Part shown: positions 48,707-58,061 of the stretch, in pieces
How the letters are laid out: each line of letters begins with the position of its first letter
Numbering within the stretch: the stretch's first letter is position 1
Assembly: GCF_000802225.1 (NCBI RefSeq)
Contig: NZ_JTDI01000008.1
Coordinates: forward strand, 1 to 64,000
Direction: 5' to 3'
DNA from: Novosphingobium malaysiense
GTDB lineage: Bacteria; Pseudomonadota; Alphaproteobacteria; Sphingomonadales; Sphingomonadaceae
DNA length: 64,000 nucleotides
Translations under genes and position numbers: made by a program
Notes under the pieces: generated by a model
What the model saw: only the letters and a program-made list of their open reading frames with translations
Database searches by the model: none
Told to the model about the DNA's origin: nothing

Positions 48707-51700
48707 ATGGAAGTCATGGATGCCGAGAGCGGAGTCATGCCGAGCGATCCCGATGTGGTTGCCTTCGTCCGCCGGCCGGACACGTGCCTTAGCGCGATGA
48801 TCGAGAAAGCGCTCGATTCCTATGCCGGGCGCGATGCATTAGCCTGGCGCCCCACGCGTTCAGGCGTGTTGAGCGATACCTTCGAAGTCATGACCTACAA
48901 GGACCTGGCAAGGCGCGTCCGCTCCGTGGCGACGGCGCTCGCCAAAGACCCCGATCTGGGTCTGAAAGCCGGCGACCCGATCGGGATCATGGCCTTTGCC
49001 AACGTCGACTTCGTCACCCTCAATCTCGCGCTGGGCCTCTGCGGTGGCGTTATCGCGCCGCTGCAGACCTCCGCCAGCATGGAAGCACTGACCGGGCTGG
49101 TCAGGGAACTGGCAGCGCCCTGCCTCGCCGCATCGCTCGAACATCTCGAAGCGATCACCACGCTCGCCATCGCAAGCGAAAAAACGCGCGCAATCCTTAT
49201 CTTCGACCACGATGGCCTCGACGAAGATGCCCGGGCCGCGATCGCCGCCGCCCAGCAACGCCTAGACGCGGAAAAGCCCGGCTGCCTGATCCTGCCGTTT
49301 TCCGAAGTGATCGCACGCGGCGAAAAGCTGCCGCCGCTCGATCCCTTCGTTCCGGCGCCGGGCGAGGACCCCTTGGCTCTGATCTATTACACCTCGGGCA
49401 GCACCGGCACACCAAAGGGCGTTATGTACACGCAGAAGCTGGTGAAGCTGGGCTATTCGATAGCCCGCGACCATGCCCCGATCGTCCTGCACTATCAGCC
49501 GCTCAACCACTCCTTCGGGATGTCCTTCATCGCCATGGCCCTCGCCAGCGGCGGCACGTCCTACTTTACCGCCAAGAGCGACCTGTCGACGCTGCTGAGC
49601 GACATGAAGATGGTCCGCCCGACGACCATGGCTCTCGTCCCGCGCATATCGGAAATGCTGTTCCAGCGTTTCCATGCCGACTACGCCGACGAGATCGCAC
49701 GCGACGAGGATGCCGCAATGGCGCGGTTCCGCGAAGACGTTCTCGGGGGGCGGATGACCGACATCGTCACCGGGGCCGCACCTACTTCGCCGGAACTTCG
49801 CGACTTCATCGAGAAGATGACCGGTCTCACACTGATGGAAGGGTACGGCTGCACCGAAGCAGGCGGCTCGATCACCTTCAACGACCGGGTGATGCGCCCG
49901 CCCGTGCTCGAATACCGCCTGATCGACGTGCCCGAGCTCGGCTATTTCACTACCGATACGCCCCATCCGCGCGGCGAGCTCATCCTCAAGAGCGATGCGA
50001 TGTTCGCCGGGTACTTCGCGCGTCCGGACCTCACGGCAAAGGCCTTCGACGACGAGGGGTTCTACCATACCGGCGACATTATGGCCGAGATCGAACCCGA
50101 CCACCTCGTCTACCTCGACCGCACCAACAACGTGATGAAGCTGTCGCAGGGCGAATTCGTACCGGTCGCGTTGCTGGAATCGCTCTATGCGGGCGGTGAT
50201 CCGGTGATCCGCCAGATCTATCTCTATGGCAATTCGACGCGGGCTTTCCTGCTCGGCGTGGCCGTGCCCAACATGGATGCCCTGCCCGAGGGAATCGGTG
50301 ATGAGGAAATCAAGGCCCGCATGCTCCAGGCTCTGGAACGCATCGCCAGGGCCAACGAACGCCATTCCTACGAAGTCCCGCGCGACCTGATTATAGAGCA
50401 TGAGCCGTTCTCTCCCGAAAACGGCCTGCTTGCGGGCGTCGGCAAGTACATGCGCCCCGCCTTCAAGGCGCGATACGGAGAGCAGCTCGAAGCGCTCTAT
50501 GAAGAAATCGCTCGCAGTCAGGACCGCGAGCTGCAGGAATTGCGCAGAACCGGCCGCACCTTCCCAGTTCTCGAAACCGTGTGCCGGGCGGCCGGCGCCG
50601 TACTGGGCGGCAAGACCGTTGCCCTTTCCGAGACAGGCTCCTTCGCGTCGTCGGGTGGGGATTCGCTTTCAGCACTGTCCCTCTCGCTGCTTTTGGAGGA
50701 CATCTACGAACTGCCCGTCGAAGTCAGCGCGATCCTCCATCCCTCGGGCACGTACGGGCTGCTTGCCGCGGAAATCGAGGAGAAGCTGGGCGGCGGTGCG
50801 AAGCGACGCGACGCCGTGGCCGTTCATGGCGCGGACCTCACCGTGCTCAAGGCGGCCGACCTGACGCTCGACAAGTTCATAGACGCCGAGATCCTTGGCG
50901 CCGCCACCGGCCTGCCCGCGCCGCCCGACGCTGAACCAGAGGTGGTGCTTCTCACCGGTGTCACCGGCTTCCTAGGCCGTTTCATGTGCCTGGAATGGCT
51001 GCGTCGGCTGGAGCGCAACGGCAAGGGCAAGGTGGTCTGCGTGGCGCGCGGTGCCGATGACGACGATGCCCGCCGCCGCGTCCTGGCAGGCTTTGAAGGC
51101 GGTGATGGCGCACTGGCGGCGGAAGTGGCCCGGCTGGGCGAAGGCCGGCTGGCCGTCTTCGCAGGCGATCTTGCCGCACCCCGGCTGGGTCTCACCGCGA
51201 CATGCTGGCAGGCGCTGTGCGACCAGGTGGACCTCATTGCTCACCCTGGCGCCTTCGTGAACCACAAGCTGCCCTACCGCCAGCTGTTCGGAGCCAACAC
51301 AGCAGGCACGGCCGAACTGATCGCGCTGGCTCTCACCACGCGCAAGAAGCGCTTCGCCCATGTCTCTACCATCGCCACGACATACAACGATGGTCATCGC
51401 GCGGATGAAAACGGCTACATCGACAGCGCCATTCCCGAATGGCATGTAAGCGACGCCTACGCCGACGGCTATGGGTCGTCCAAATGGGCCGCAGAAGTGC
51501 TGCTGGCCAGAGCCAATGAGCAATATGGCCTACCCGTTTCGGTCTACCGTTCGAACATGATCATGGCACCCGGCGAGTTCTCCGGTCAGCTCAATGTGCC
51601 CGATATCTTCACTCGCCTGCTGCTGAGCCTGGCGCTGACCCGGCTGGCCCCCGCCAGCTTCTATTCGGGCGATTCCGCGCGGGCCCATTACGAAGGCCTG

Positions 51701-52123
51701 CCGGTCGATTTCCTGGCCCGCGCCATCGTGACCATTGCCGAAGACAACCGCGCGGGGTTCCATACCTTCCACACGATCAACCCGCACGATGACGGGATCT
51801 CGACCGACACTTTCGTCGACTGGATCGGTGAAGCGGGCATTCCGATCGAACGGATCGCGGACTACGACGAATGGGTCACGCGTTTCGGGACGGCCCTGCG
51901 CGCCCTGCCTGAAAAGCAGCGGCAAGCCTCGATCCTGCCGTTGATGGACGCGTACAAGCACCCGTCCCCGGCGATCCCCGACTTCCGCGATCAGGCACCT
52001 AACTTCCGCCAGGCGGTTGCCGAATCGCAAGTGAACGGAGACGGCGCGATCCCTCATCTCACGCCGGCATTGATTGCTCGGTATCTGGAGGACCTGAAGG
52101 CCACCGGCCTGCTCACCTCCTGA
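48707..52123 (+). CDS. car: Carboxylic acid reductase (adenylation - carrier - reductase)
   Basis: 1138 residues from the ATG at 48707, with GAGGGGA six bases upstream; in-frame ATGs at 48635 and 48692 are less likely. The A domain has the P-loop YTSGSTGTPKGVMY (from 228), GYGCTEAGG and HTGDIM. The carrier domain has GGDSL with phosphopantetheine Ser653. The reductase domain has the NADPH motif LLTGVTGFLGRF (748-759) and Y922-x3-K926. CARs reduce a carboxylic acid to aldehyde with ATP and NADPH and need a phosphopantetheinyl transferase, not seen here. They are best known from actinobacteria and fungi. It is the first gene of a plus-strand run with hydrolase, P450, ACAD and kinase. Confidence 0.94.
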   Translation: MEVMDAESGVMPSDPDVVAFVRRPDTCLSAMIEKALDSYAGRDALAWRPTRSGVLSDTFEVMTYKDLARRVRSVATALAKDPDLGLKAGDPIGIMAFANVDFVTLNLALGLCGGVIAPLQTSASMEALTGLVRELAAPCLAASLEHLEAITTLAIASEKTRAILIFDHDGLDEDARAAIAAAQQRLDAEKPGCLILPFSEVIARGEKLPPLDPFVPAPGEDPLALIYYTSGSTGTPKGVMYTQKLVKLGYSIARDHAPIVLHYQPLNHSFGMSFIAMALASGGTSYFTAKSDLSTLLSDMKMVRPTTMALVPRISEMLFQRFHADYADEIARDEDAAMARFREDVLGGRMTDIVTGAAPTSPELRDFIEKMTGLTLMEGYGCTEAGGSITFNDRVMRPPVLEYRLIDVPELGYFTTDTPHPRGELILKSDAMFAGYFARPDLTAKAFDDEGFYHTGDIMAEIEPDHLVYLDRTNNVMKLSQGEFVPVALLESLYAGGDPVIRQIYLYGNSTRAFLLGVAVPNMDALPEGIGDEEIKARMLQALERIARANERHSYEVPRDLIIEHEPFSPENGLLAGVGKYMRPAFKARYGEQLEALYEEIARSQDRELQELRRTGRTFPVLETVCRAAGAVLGGKTVALSETGSFASSGGDSLSALSLSLLLEDIYELPVEVSAILHPSGTYGLLAAEIEEKLGGGAKRRDAVAVHGADLTVLKAADLTLDKFIDAEILGAATGLPAPPDAEPEVVLLTGVTGFLGRFMCLEWLRRLERNGKGKVVCVARGADDDDARRRVLAGFEGGDGALAAEVARLGEGRLAVFAGDLAAPRLGLTATCWQALCDQVDLIAHPGAFVNHKLPYRQLFGANTAGTAELIALALTTRKKRFAHVSTIATTYNDGHRADENGYIDSAIPEWHVSDAYADGYGSSKWAAEVLLARANEQYGLPVSVYRSNMIMAPGEFSGQLNVPDIFTRLLLSLALTRLAPASFYSGDSARAHYEGLPVDFLARAIVTIAEDNRAGFHTFHTINPHDDGISTDTFVDWIGEAGIPIERIADYDEWVTRFGTALRALPEKQRQASILPLMDAYKHPSPAIPDFRDQAPNFRQAVAESQVNGDGAIPHLTPALIARYLEDLKATGLLTS

Positions 52124-52155
52124 ACCGCACAGTCAACCCACCCGAACCCGGGGCG

Positions 52156-52169
52156 ATCATCATTGCGAT
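52156..52169. promoter_or_regulatory. Cluster operator variant ATCA-N6-CGAT upstream of the hydrolase-P450-ACAD-kinase run
   Basis: CGATCATCATTGCGATAG carries ATCA-TCATTG-CGAT, 112 bases before the hydrolase start, which implies a promoter separate from that of the carboxylic acid reductase. Confidence 0.5.
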
Positions 52170-52280
52170 AGATCACCGCAGGTTCTGGCGAAGAGAGCTC
52201 GATAAAGCGCAAACAGCACTTATGCCGTGCTGCCTTGCGCCGAACGCGAGCCTGCAAATCGCCCCGGTCAGGAGAATATG

Positions 52281-53279
52281 ATGAAACAACAGTCCGTCCG
52301 CATCGATGTCGCCACGTCCATCGGCGCGGCCAGCCCTCAGGAAATCGCGGGCACTGTCTATTTCCCGGACGGCTTCGAGCCGGGTGAACGGCCTCTCGTC
52401 ATCTTCGCCGCGCCTGGCGGCGGCTATAGCCAGCATTATTACAACATGCAGATCGAGGGGCACGAAGGTTATTCGGAAGCCGAATACCACACGGCCCGGG
52501 GCACGGTGTTCGTGAGCATGGACCATCTCGGCGTCGGGGAGAGCAGCCTGGATCTGCAGAACGCACTGACAATCGAGCAGGCCGCGGATTCAAACCACAT
52601 GTTCGTGAGCGAAGTCCTGGGCAGGCTGAAGGCGGGCACCTTGAGCGAAGAGCTTCCGGCCCTCGCCAATCCGTTTGTCGTGGGCATCGGGCAATCGATG
52701 GGCGGCGGCGTGACCATCATCATGCAGAGCCGCAACGCAACTTTCGATGCGATCGCCGTGCTGGGCAAGAGCGCGCTGCACACCACTCTGCCGCAGCCGA
52801 CATTCGAGCTGTTCGAAGTCCAGCGCTCGATCTTCTACTTCACGCGGACGACCCCTCTCGACGAGCTATCGGTCCAGTTCACATCCGAGAAGATCCCCGA
52901 CTTCCTCTATCCCTTCCATTGGCCAGAGGAAGAACCCGGTGTCGTGGCCGCAGACATGGAAGGCGGCTATCCCTTGCGCGAGAACCCGCCGAAGTTCGGC
53001 AGCGCTACCACGCCCGCCTATGCCGTGGCGATGATGTCGCCTGCCTTCCTCACGCCCGATGCCGCGCGGGTGAAAGTTCCGGTCCTCGTCGCGGGCGGCG
53101 AGCGGGACGTGATGCCCGACGTGCGGCGCGAGCCCACCGCTTTCATCAACAGTGACGACATCTCTGTGTTCGTCGTCAAGCGCATGGCCCACATGCACAA
53201 CTTCGCGCCCACTCGCCGCCTGCTCTGGCAGCGCGTGGCCGATTGGTCGGACATGCTGGCCCGGCGCGAAACGGCCTGA
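52281..53279 (+). CDS. Alpha/beta-hydrolase-fold protein
   Basis: 332 residues from the second ATG (52281), which has AGGAG at the best distance; the ATG at 52278 is one codon earlier. The nucleophile elbow is G-x-S-x-G in GIGQSMGGG (about 140-148). An aspartate (GGERDVMPDV) and a histidine (MAHMHNFAPTR) sit at the expected later positions of the triad. The early APGGGYSQHYYNMQ segment would form the oxyanion hole. It may be an esterase, lactonase or thioesterase. Its place before a P450 and a kinase/ACAD pair suggests lactone or ester opening (inference). Confidence 0.87.
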   Translation: MKQQSVRIDVATSIGAASPQEIAGTVYFPDGFEPGERPLVIFAAPGGGYSQHYYNMQIEGHEGYSEAEYHTARGTVFVSMDHLGVGESSLDLQNALTIEQAADSNHMFVSEVLGRLKAGTLSEELPALANPFVVGIGQSMGGGVTIIMQSRNATFDAIAVLGKSALHTTLPQPTFELFEVQRSIFYFTRTTPLDELSVQFTSEKIPDFLYPFHWPEEEPGVVAADMEGGYPLRENPPKFGSATTPAYAVAMMSPAFLTPDAARVKVPVLVAGGERDVMPDVRREPTAFINSDDISVFVVKRMAHMHNFAPTRRLLWQRVADWSDMLARRETA

Positions 53280-53314
53280 CACCCGGACGCCTGCCCCCGA
53301 ACGGAAGAGCAAGA

Positions 53315-54508
53315 ATGATCACTGTCGATCCCAATTCGCCCGAGGCCCTGACCAACCGGGCCGCCTTCCACAACCGGCTGCGCGAGGAGTGCCCGGTCGC
53401 CCGGTCGGCCGATGGCCAGTTCTATTCCGTAGCCGGATACGACAATGTGAAACAGGTGCTGGAAGACAACGCGCATTTCACCAAGGAATGGGGTAGTCAG
53501 CTCGTCCGCATGGAACGGGGGGTCGCGCTCAACCAGGACCCGCCCCATTTCGACGATTTCCGCCGCATCTACACTGCCTACATGTCGCCCGCCGGGGTCA
53601 AGCGCTGGGCTGCGGACTGCGAGCGGATCGCCCATGAAGTGATCGACAGCTTCGTCGCAAGGGGCTCCGGCGACCTGCAGGAGCTGTTCGCCAAGCCGGT
53701 TCCGGCCAAGGTCACCGCGCGCGCGCTGGGCTTTCCGGAAGACGCGGTCGATCGCTACCGCCGGTGGACCGACGCCTTCCTCGACGCGATGATCCGTGAC
53801 CCGGAAGAACAGGTCCGCATCATCGGCGAAATGAATGCGTTCTTCGAGGAACAGTTCGAACGCAAGCGCCAGCAGCTGCGCGACGCCGGAATCGAGGCCC
53901 CCACCCGCGACCACGTCGGATCGGTTATCGACGACAGCCTCACGTCGGTCCTGATGACGACGCTCTATCGCGGCAGGTATCTCACCACCAACGAACTGTG
54001 CCGTACAGTTCGTGGCTTCTTCATCGGCGGAGTGGACACCACGGGCGCGCTGATGCTCAACACGCTGAGCCATTTGCTGGAGCAGCCGGAACTGTGGGAC
54101 CGCGTCAAGGCGGATCCCGAACTCGTCGATACCGCGATCGAGGAAGCGCTGCGCATCACGCCGCCGACACTGGGCATGTTCCGTGGCACGCGATGCCCGG
54201 TTTCAATGGCAGGCGAGACGATACCAGCCGAAGAGCGCGTGCTCTATTCGATCCTCAGCGCCAACCGCGACCCCGCCCACTTCGAGGATCCGGAAACCTT
54301 CCGGCTCGACCGGAAACGCAATCCACACCTGGCCTTCGGCGCAGGCGCACACTTCTGCCCCGGCGCATGGACAGCGCGCATGGAGGCCGGCATCGTCCTG
54401 CGCATCTTCATCGAGCGGTTGCCAAAGCTGCGGCTGGCCGGGCCCATCACCCACTACGAGGCGATCAACTTCTGGATCGTCAGGCACTTTCCCGCCGCCT
54501 GGGATTGA
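53315..54508 (+). CDS. Cytochrome P450, copy 2
   Basis: 397 residues from the ATG at 53315. The heme motif is FGAGAHFCPG with thiolate Cys348, the I-helix reads FFIGGVDTTGA with a regular acid-threonine pair, and ExxR is in EEALRITPP. It resembles the P450 at 31602 in length and in QDPPHFDDFRRIYTAYMSPAGVKRW. It needs a ferredoxin and reductase, which are not adjacent. Placed 45 bases before the ACAD and kinase genes, it could install the hydroxyl group that the kinase phosphorylates, if that pair works on 4-hydroxyacyl-CoAs. Confidence 0.95.
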   Translation: MITVDPNSPEALTNRAAFHNRLREECPVARSADGQFYSVAGYDNVKQVLEDNAHFTKEWGSQLVRMERGVALNQDPPHFDDFRRIYTAYMSPAGVKRWAADCERIAHEVIDSFVARGSGDLQELFAKPVPAKVTARALGFPEDAVDRYRRWTDAFLDAMIRDPEEQVRIIGEMNAFFEEQFERKRQQLRDAGIEAPTRDHVGSVIDDSLTSVLMTTLYRGRYLTTNELCRTVRGFFIGGVDTTGALMLNTLSHLLEQPELWDRVKADPELVDTAIEEALRITPPTLGMFRGTRCPVSMAGETIPAEERVLYSILSANRDPAHFEDPETFRLDRKRNPHLAFGAGAHFCPGAWTARMEAGIVLRIFIERLPKLRLAGPITHYEAINFWIVRHFPAAWD

Positions 54509-54553
54509 TGGGAGCAGACTTTCAACTACCAGTTCAACCAGACAGGACAACGC

Positions 54554-55723
54554 ATGACGCACCGCGCAACGTCTATCGCGGACAAAGTAGAAGCCTTTGT
54601 CCGCGAAACCGTAATTCCATACGAGAAGGACCCGCGCACAAAAGGCGATGGCCATGGTCCGGATGATGCGCTCGTGCATGAAATGCGGGCCAAAGCACGG
54701 GAAGCCGGTGTCCTGACTCCGCACATCCTTGATGACGGAACCCACCTCTCTCAGCGCGAAACGGCGATCGTTCTGATCCGCTCCGGCCTCTCTCCGCTGG
54801 GACCTCTGGCGTGCAACACCATGGCTCCTGACGAAGGTAACATGTACCTGCTCGGCCATGTCGCATCGAAGGACCAAAAGCAGCGCTTCCTCGCCCCGCT
54901 GGTCAGCGGAGAAGCGCGCTCGGCATTCCTGATGACCGAACCAGCCGACATAAACGGCGCCGGTTCGGATCCGATGATGATGAAGACAACCTGCAAACAG
55001 GACGGCAATCACTGGATCATCAATGGCCGCAAGCGCTTCATTACCGGATACAAAGGCGCAAAGGTCGGGATTGTCATGGCCAAGGCCGCAGAAGGCGCAT
55101 GCATGTTCCTGCTCGATCTGCCCAATGACGCGATTTCCATAACGGATGTTCCCGACACCATCGACAGTTCGATGCCTGGTGGTCATGCAGAACTGGCCAT
55201 CGAAAACTTGCGCCTTCCTGCAAGCCAAATGCTCGGGCACGCCGGCGAAGGTTTCTCCTATGCGCAAGTTCGCCTGTCCCCCGCGCGTCTGTCGCACTGC
55301 ATGCGCTGGCTTGGCAGCTGCATCCGCGCGCAGGAAATCGCCAGCGAATATGCGTGCCGCCGCGAAGCATTTGGCAAGTCGCTCATCGATCACGAAGGCG
55401 TCGGCTTTATGCTCGCGGAAAACCGCATCCTGATCAAACAAAGTGAATTGATGATCGATTGGGCCGCGAGCGTGCTCGACACAGGAAGCCTCGGTACTGC
55501 AGAAAGTTCCATGGCCAAGGTTTCGGTTTCCGAAGCGCTAATGAAGATCGCCGACAATTGCGTGCAGGTCATGGGGGGAACCGGCGTCACCGGCGATACG
55601 GTGGTCGAACAGATCTTCCGCGAGGTGCGCGCCTTCCGCATCTACGACGGCCCGACGGAAGTTCACAAATGGTCGCTCGCCAAGAAGATCAAACGCCAAA
55701 CGCTCAAACGGATTAAGCCGTGA
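54554..55723 (+). CDS. Acyl-CoA dehydrogenase, ACAD10/11-LvaC type
   Basis: 389 residues. ACAD domains are recognisable by FLMTEPADINGAGSDP (FAD region), GRKRFITGYKG and RREAFGKSLIDHEGV. The C-terminal catalytic motif is RIYDGPTEVHKWSLAKKI with Asp365 where other ACADs have Glu. The YDGPxEVH form is typical of the ACAD10/ACAD11 branch. In mammals those enzymes are fused to an APH-type kinase and process 4-hydroxyacyl-CoAs through a 4-phospho intermediate; bacterial levulinate catabolism uses separate proteins for similar steps (recalled knowledge). Here an APH-type kinase gene overlaps the stop by four bases, so the pair looks like the unfused version. Confidence 0.93.
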   Translation: MTHRATSIADKVEAFVRETVIPYEKDPRTKGDGHGPDDALVHEMRAKAREAGVLTPHILDDGTHLSQRETAIVLIRSGLSPLGPLACNTMAPDEGNMYLLGHVASKDQKQRFLAPLVSGEARSAFLMTEPADINGAGSDPMMMKTTCKQDGNHWIINGRKRFITGYKGAKVGIVMAKAAEGACMFLLDLPNDAISITDVPDTIDSSMPGGHAELAIENLRLPASQMLGHAGEGFSYAQVRLSPARLSHCMRWLGSCIRAQEIASEYACRREAFGKSLIDHEGVGFMLAENRILIKQSELMIDWAASVLDTGSLGTAESSMAKVSVSEALMKIADNCVQVMGGTGVTGDTVVEQIFREVRAFRIYDGPTEVHKWSLAKKIKRQTLKRIKP

Positions 55724-56799
55724 GCGGGGCGGCGGACGCAGCTTCGAACAGTGGTACCACCCCAGTCCGCACAGGGCTCGAATTTGACGAAGCGGCCCTC
55801 GCGGCCTGGATGGGCGCAAATGTTCAAGGGTTTGTCGGCCCGATTGAGGTCGAGCAGTTCAAAGGCGGCCTTTCCAACCCGACATACAAGCTGGTGACGC
55901 CAGCCAAGGCCTATGTCATGCGGCGCAAGCCGCCGGGGCAGCTTCTTAAAGGCGCGCATGCTGTTGAACGTGAGGCGAAAGTGCTGACCGCGCTTGATGG
56001 CCAGGGTTTCCCCGTCGCTCATGTTCACGGGCTGTGCGAGGATGCCGATGTGATCGGCACGCCATTCTATGTCATGGACATGGTTGAGGGCCGTATCTTC
56101 TGGGATGCGGCAATTTCCGATGCCGACAACAGCGAACGAGCCGCACTCTTCGATGCGATGAATGCCACGATCGCACAGCTCCACAGCATCGACTACCGGT
56201 CTGCCGGACTGGGTGACTATGGTCGCCCCGGCAACTACTTCGGACGCCAGATAGCGCGCTGGTCGAGCCAATACCGCGAAGACGAGGAAGCCGGCCGGGA
56301 CAATACGATGGATCGGCTGATCGAATGGCTCGAAACCAACCTTCCCGCCGATGATGACGAAACAAGTGTGATCCATGGTGATTTCCGCATCGACAACCTG
56401 ATCTTCCATCCGAACGAACCACGTGTCCTCGCCGTGCTTGACTGGGAACTCTCGACGCTCGGCCATCCGGGGGCGGATTTCGCCTACCATGCTATGATGT
56501 ACCGCATGCCTCCTCATATCGTCGCGGGACTCCTCGGCACCGACATTATCCAAATGGGCATCCCCACCGAGGACGAATACCTGGCCCGTTACTGCGAGCG
56601 AACGGGCCGAGCTTCGATGCCGGGTTACGACTATTATGTCGCATTCAACTTCTTTCGGCTCGCGGCCATCTTTCATGGTGTCAAGGGCCGGGTTATCCGG
56701 GGTACTGCCACCAACAGCCGCGCACGCGAAAGGGTTGCCGCCCTCCCCGAGCTCATCGCCCTTGCCTGGAAGCAAGCACAGCGCGCCGGCGCACGCTGA
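55720..56799 (+). CDS. APH-family kinase, probable 4-hydroxyacyl-CoA kinase
   Basis: 359 residues from a GTG at 55720 that overlaps the ACAD stop (GTGA). The N-lobe contains QFKGGLSNPTYKLVTPAKAYVMRRKPPGQLLKGAHAVEREAKVL. The catalytic loop is H219-G-D221-F-R-I-D-N226, and the magnesium motif is D241-W-E (LDWELSTLGHPGADFAY). This YVMRRKPPG... version is the group fused to ACAD in human ACAD10/11 and resembles LvaA, not antibiotic kinases. The strict coupling to the YDGP-type ACAD supports phosphorylation of a 4-hydroxyacyl-CoA followed by elimination. The proof would be biochemical. Confidence 0.92.
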   Translation: MSGAADAASNSGTTPVRTGLEFDEAALAAWMGANVQGFVGPIEVEQFKGGLSNPTYKLVTPAKAYVMRRKPPGQLLKGAHAVEREAKVLTALDGQGFPVAHVHGLCEDADVIGTPFYVMDMVEGRIFWDAAISDADNSERAALFDAMNATIAQLHSIDYRSAGLGDYGRPGNYFGRQIARWSSQYREDEEAGRDNTMDRLIEWLETNLPADDDETSVIHGDFRIDNLIFHPNEPRVLAVLDWELSTLGHPGADFAYHAMMYRMPPHIVAGLLGTDIIQMGIPTEDEYLARYCERTGRASMPGYDYYVAFNFFRLAAIFHGVKGRVIRGTATNSRARERVAALPELIALAWKQAQRAGAR

Positions 56800-56809
56800 C
56801 GCCAATAAT

Positions 56810-58051
56810 TTAGATCTCTATGCGTCTCGACCAAGCAGACTTTCGTTCAGCCAGCAAGGCAGCACGCCCGGCGTCGTCGATCGCCTGCCGTGCCAGAAAG
56901 TCCTGCGGCAGATCGCGGCGGTTCAACAGCCGTGCGGTAATCGTAGGCCCGCCATCGACCGGCGTTGACGGCAGCCCTTGCCAGCGCGCCAGGAACAGGC
57001 TGGTAGCAAGGCCCCCGGTATCCAGCCAGTTCACCACGCCGGGATCGCGAGGCGCGATAACGGCGCTGAGCGTCCCGTCGGGATCGGGCTGGCATTGCTG
57101 CCGGGTCAGGCTCGAGCTTCGTTCGTGGGCATCGATCGAGCGGAACCACCAGTCCGTGCACTGGAACGCGACATAGGCCGCCCCGGCCGTGTTCGCCCGC
57201 ACCAGCACGACTTCGTCATCAGCCAGCGTAAACCAGCCCTGCACGCCCGCCTGCGTGACCAGCCCGCCGACGCTTCCCGCAGGTGACGGCAGGCGGATCG
57301 TGTTCCGCTCCAATCCGCTGAACAGGCGGTGGAACCAGTAGTAGAGCGGCACATCCTCGACCGCGCGAAAGGCCGCGCGCTCCGCCATCTCCGCACGCGT
57401 CAGCGGCGCGGCATCCACCGGATCGAGACGATCGATGGACAGGTCGTACGACGTTTCGGTCGCCCAATTCTCGAAGGATTCGCGCACGAACAGGAACTTT
57501 GCGCGCGGTGCCGTGGTCAGGTGGTTGTCCCGACCATCAGCGGGCGTACCGTCGATGGTGAGCACAAACGACCCGTCCGCCTCGCATACGATCTGCGCGG
57601 TCTCGATGGTCTGGATCGTGTCTGACGTGCCGAAGTTGCCCACCAGTGTGAAGCTGGTGTTCGCCGGTACGGGCCCGACCGGCCGCGCCGTCACGCGGTA
57701 GTGGCCGCCATGCGCGATCCCCGCGAGGCGATAGCAGTTGTCGGGATTGTCGCCCCCCATTCGGGCGCCGGGAACGTGCGTGCCATGCCAGTCATAAGCC
57801 GGCATGAAATCGCGCACGAAGCGGGGATGCGCACTTTCGCTGGCCGCAGCCTTGAAGGCATAGTTGGTGACGAACTCGCGCATCGCCGCCTCGAAGTGCG
57901 GTTCGGCCCCGTCCAGCACATCGGTGCCATAGGCCAGACGAAAGCGATTGCCGACTATGGCAACGGCGGCCTCGATCGCATCGCTTGCAAGGATCGCGCG
58001 AACATCCGCCTCGGCGGCGAACTGGTCCGGATTGGCAAGGGGGTTGGACAT
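56810..58051 (-). CDS. Conserved protein of unknown function
   Basis: A 413-residue soluble protein with no signal peptide or membrane segment that I can see. It contains several aromatic, polar stretches: YDWHGTHVPGARMGGDNPDNCYRLAGI near 90-116, TIDGTPADGRDNHLTTAPRAKFLFVRESFENWATETSYDL near 182-221, and CTDWWFRSIDAHERS near 305-320. The middle and C-terminal blocks loosely recall DUF1214-type proteins, and a DUF1254/DUF1214 protein is encoded in the same gene group (60075-61394), so a distant relation is possible. The gene is 10 bases from both the converging kinase and the SDR upstream, so it is probably the last gene of the minus-strand operon starting at 63450. Confidence 0.75.
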   Translation of the reverse strand: MSNPLANPDQFAAEADVRAILASDAIEAAVAIVGNRFRLAYGTDVLDGAEPHFEAAMREFVTNYAFKAAASESAHPRFVRDFMPAYDWHGTHVPGARMGGDNPDNCYRLAGIAHGGHYRVTARPVGPVPANTSFTLVGNFGTSDTIQTIETAQIVCEADGSFVLTIDGTPADGRDNHLTTAPRAKFLFVRESFENWATETSYDLSIDRLDPVDAAPLTRAEMAERAAFRAVEDVPLYYWFHRLFSGLERNTIRLPSPAGSVGGLVTQAGVQGWFTLADDEVVLVRANTAGAAYVAFQCTDWWFRSIDAHERSSSLTRQQCQPDPDGTLSAVIAPRDPGVVNWLDTGGLATSLFLARWQGLPSTPVDGGPTITARLLNRRDLPQDFLARQAIDDAGRAALLAERKSAWSRRIEI

Positions 58052-58061
58052 GGTGCGCGCC

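Noticed and set aside
55720..56799. Aminoglycoside phosphotransferase (antibiotic resistance) reading of the kinase
   Set aside because: The coupling to a YDGP-type ACAD and the sequence group point to acyl-CoA metabolism, not drug modification.
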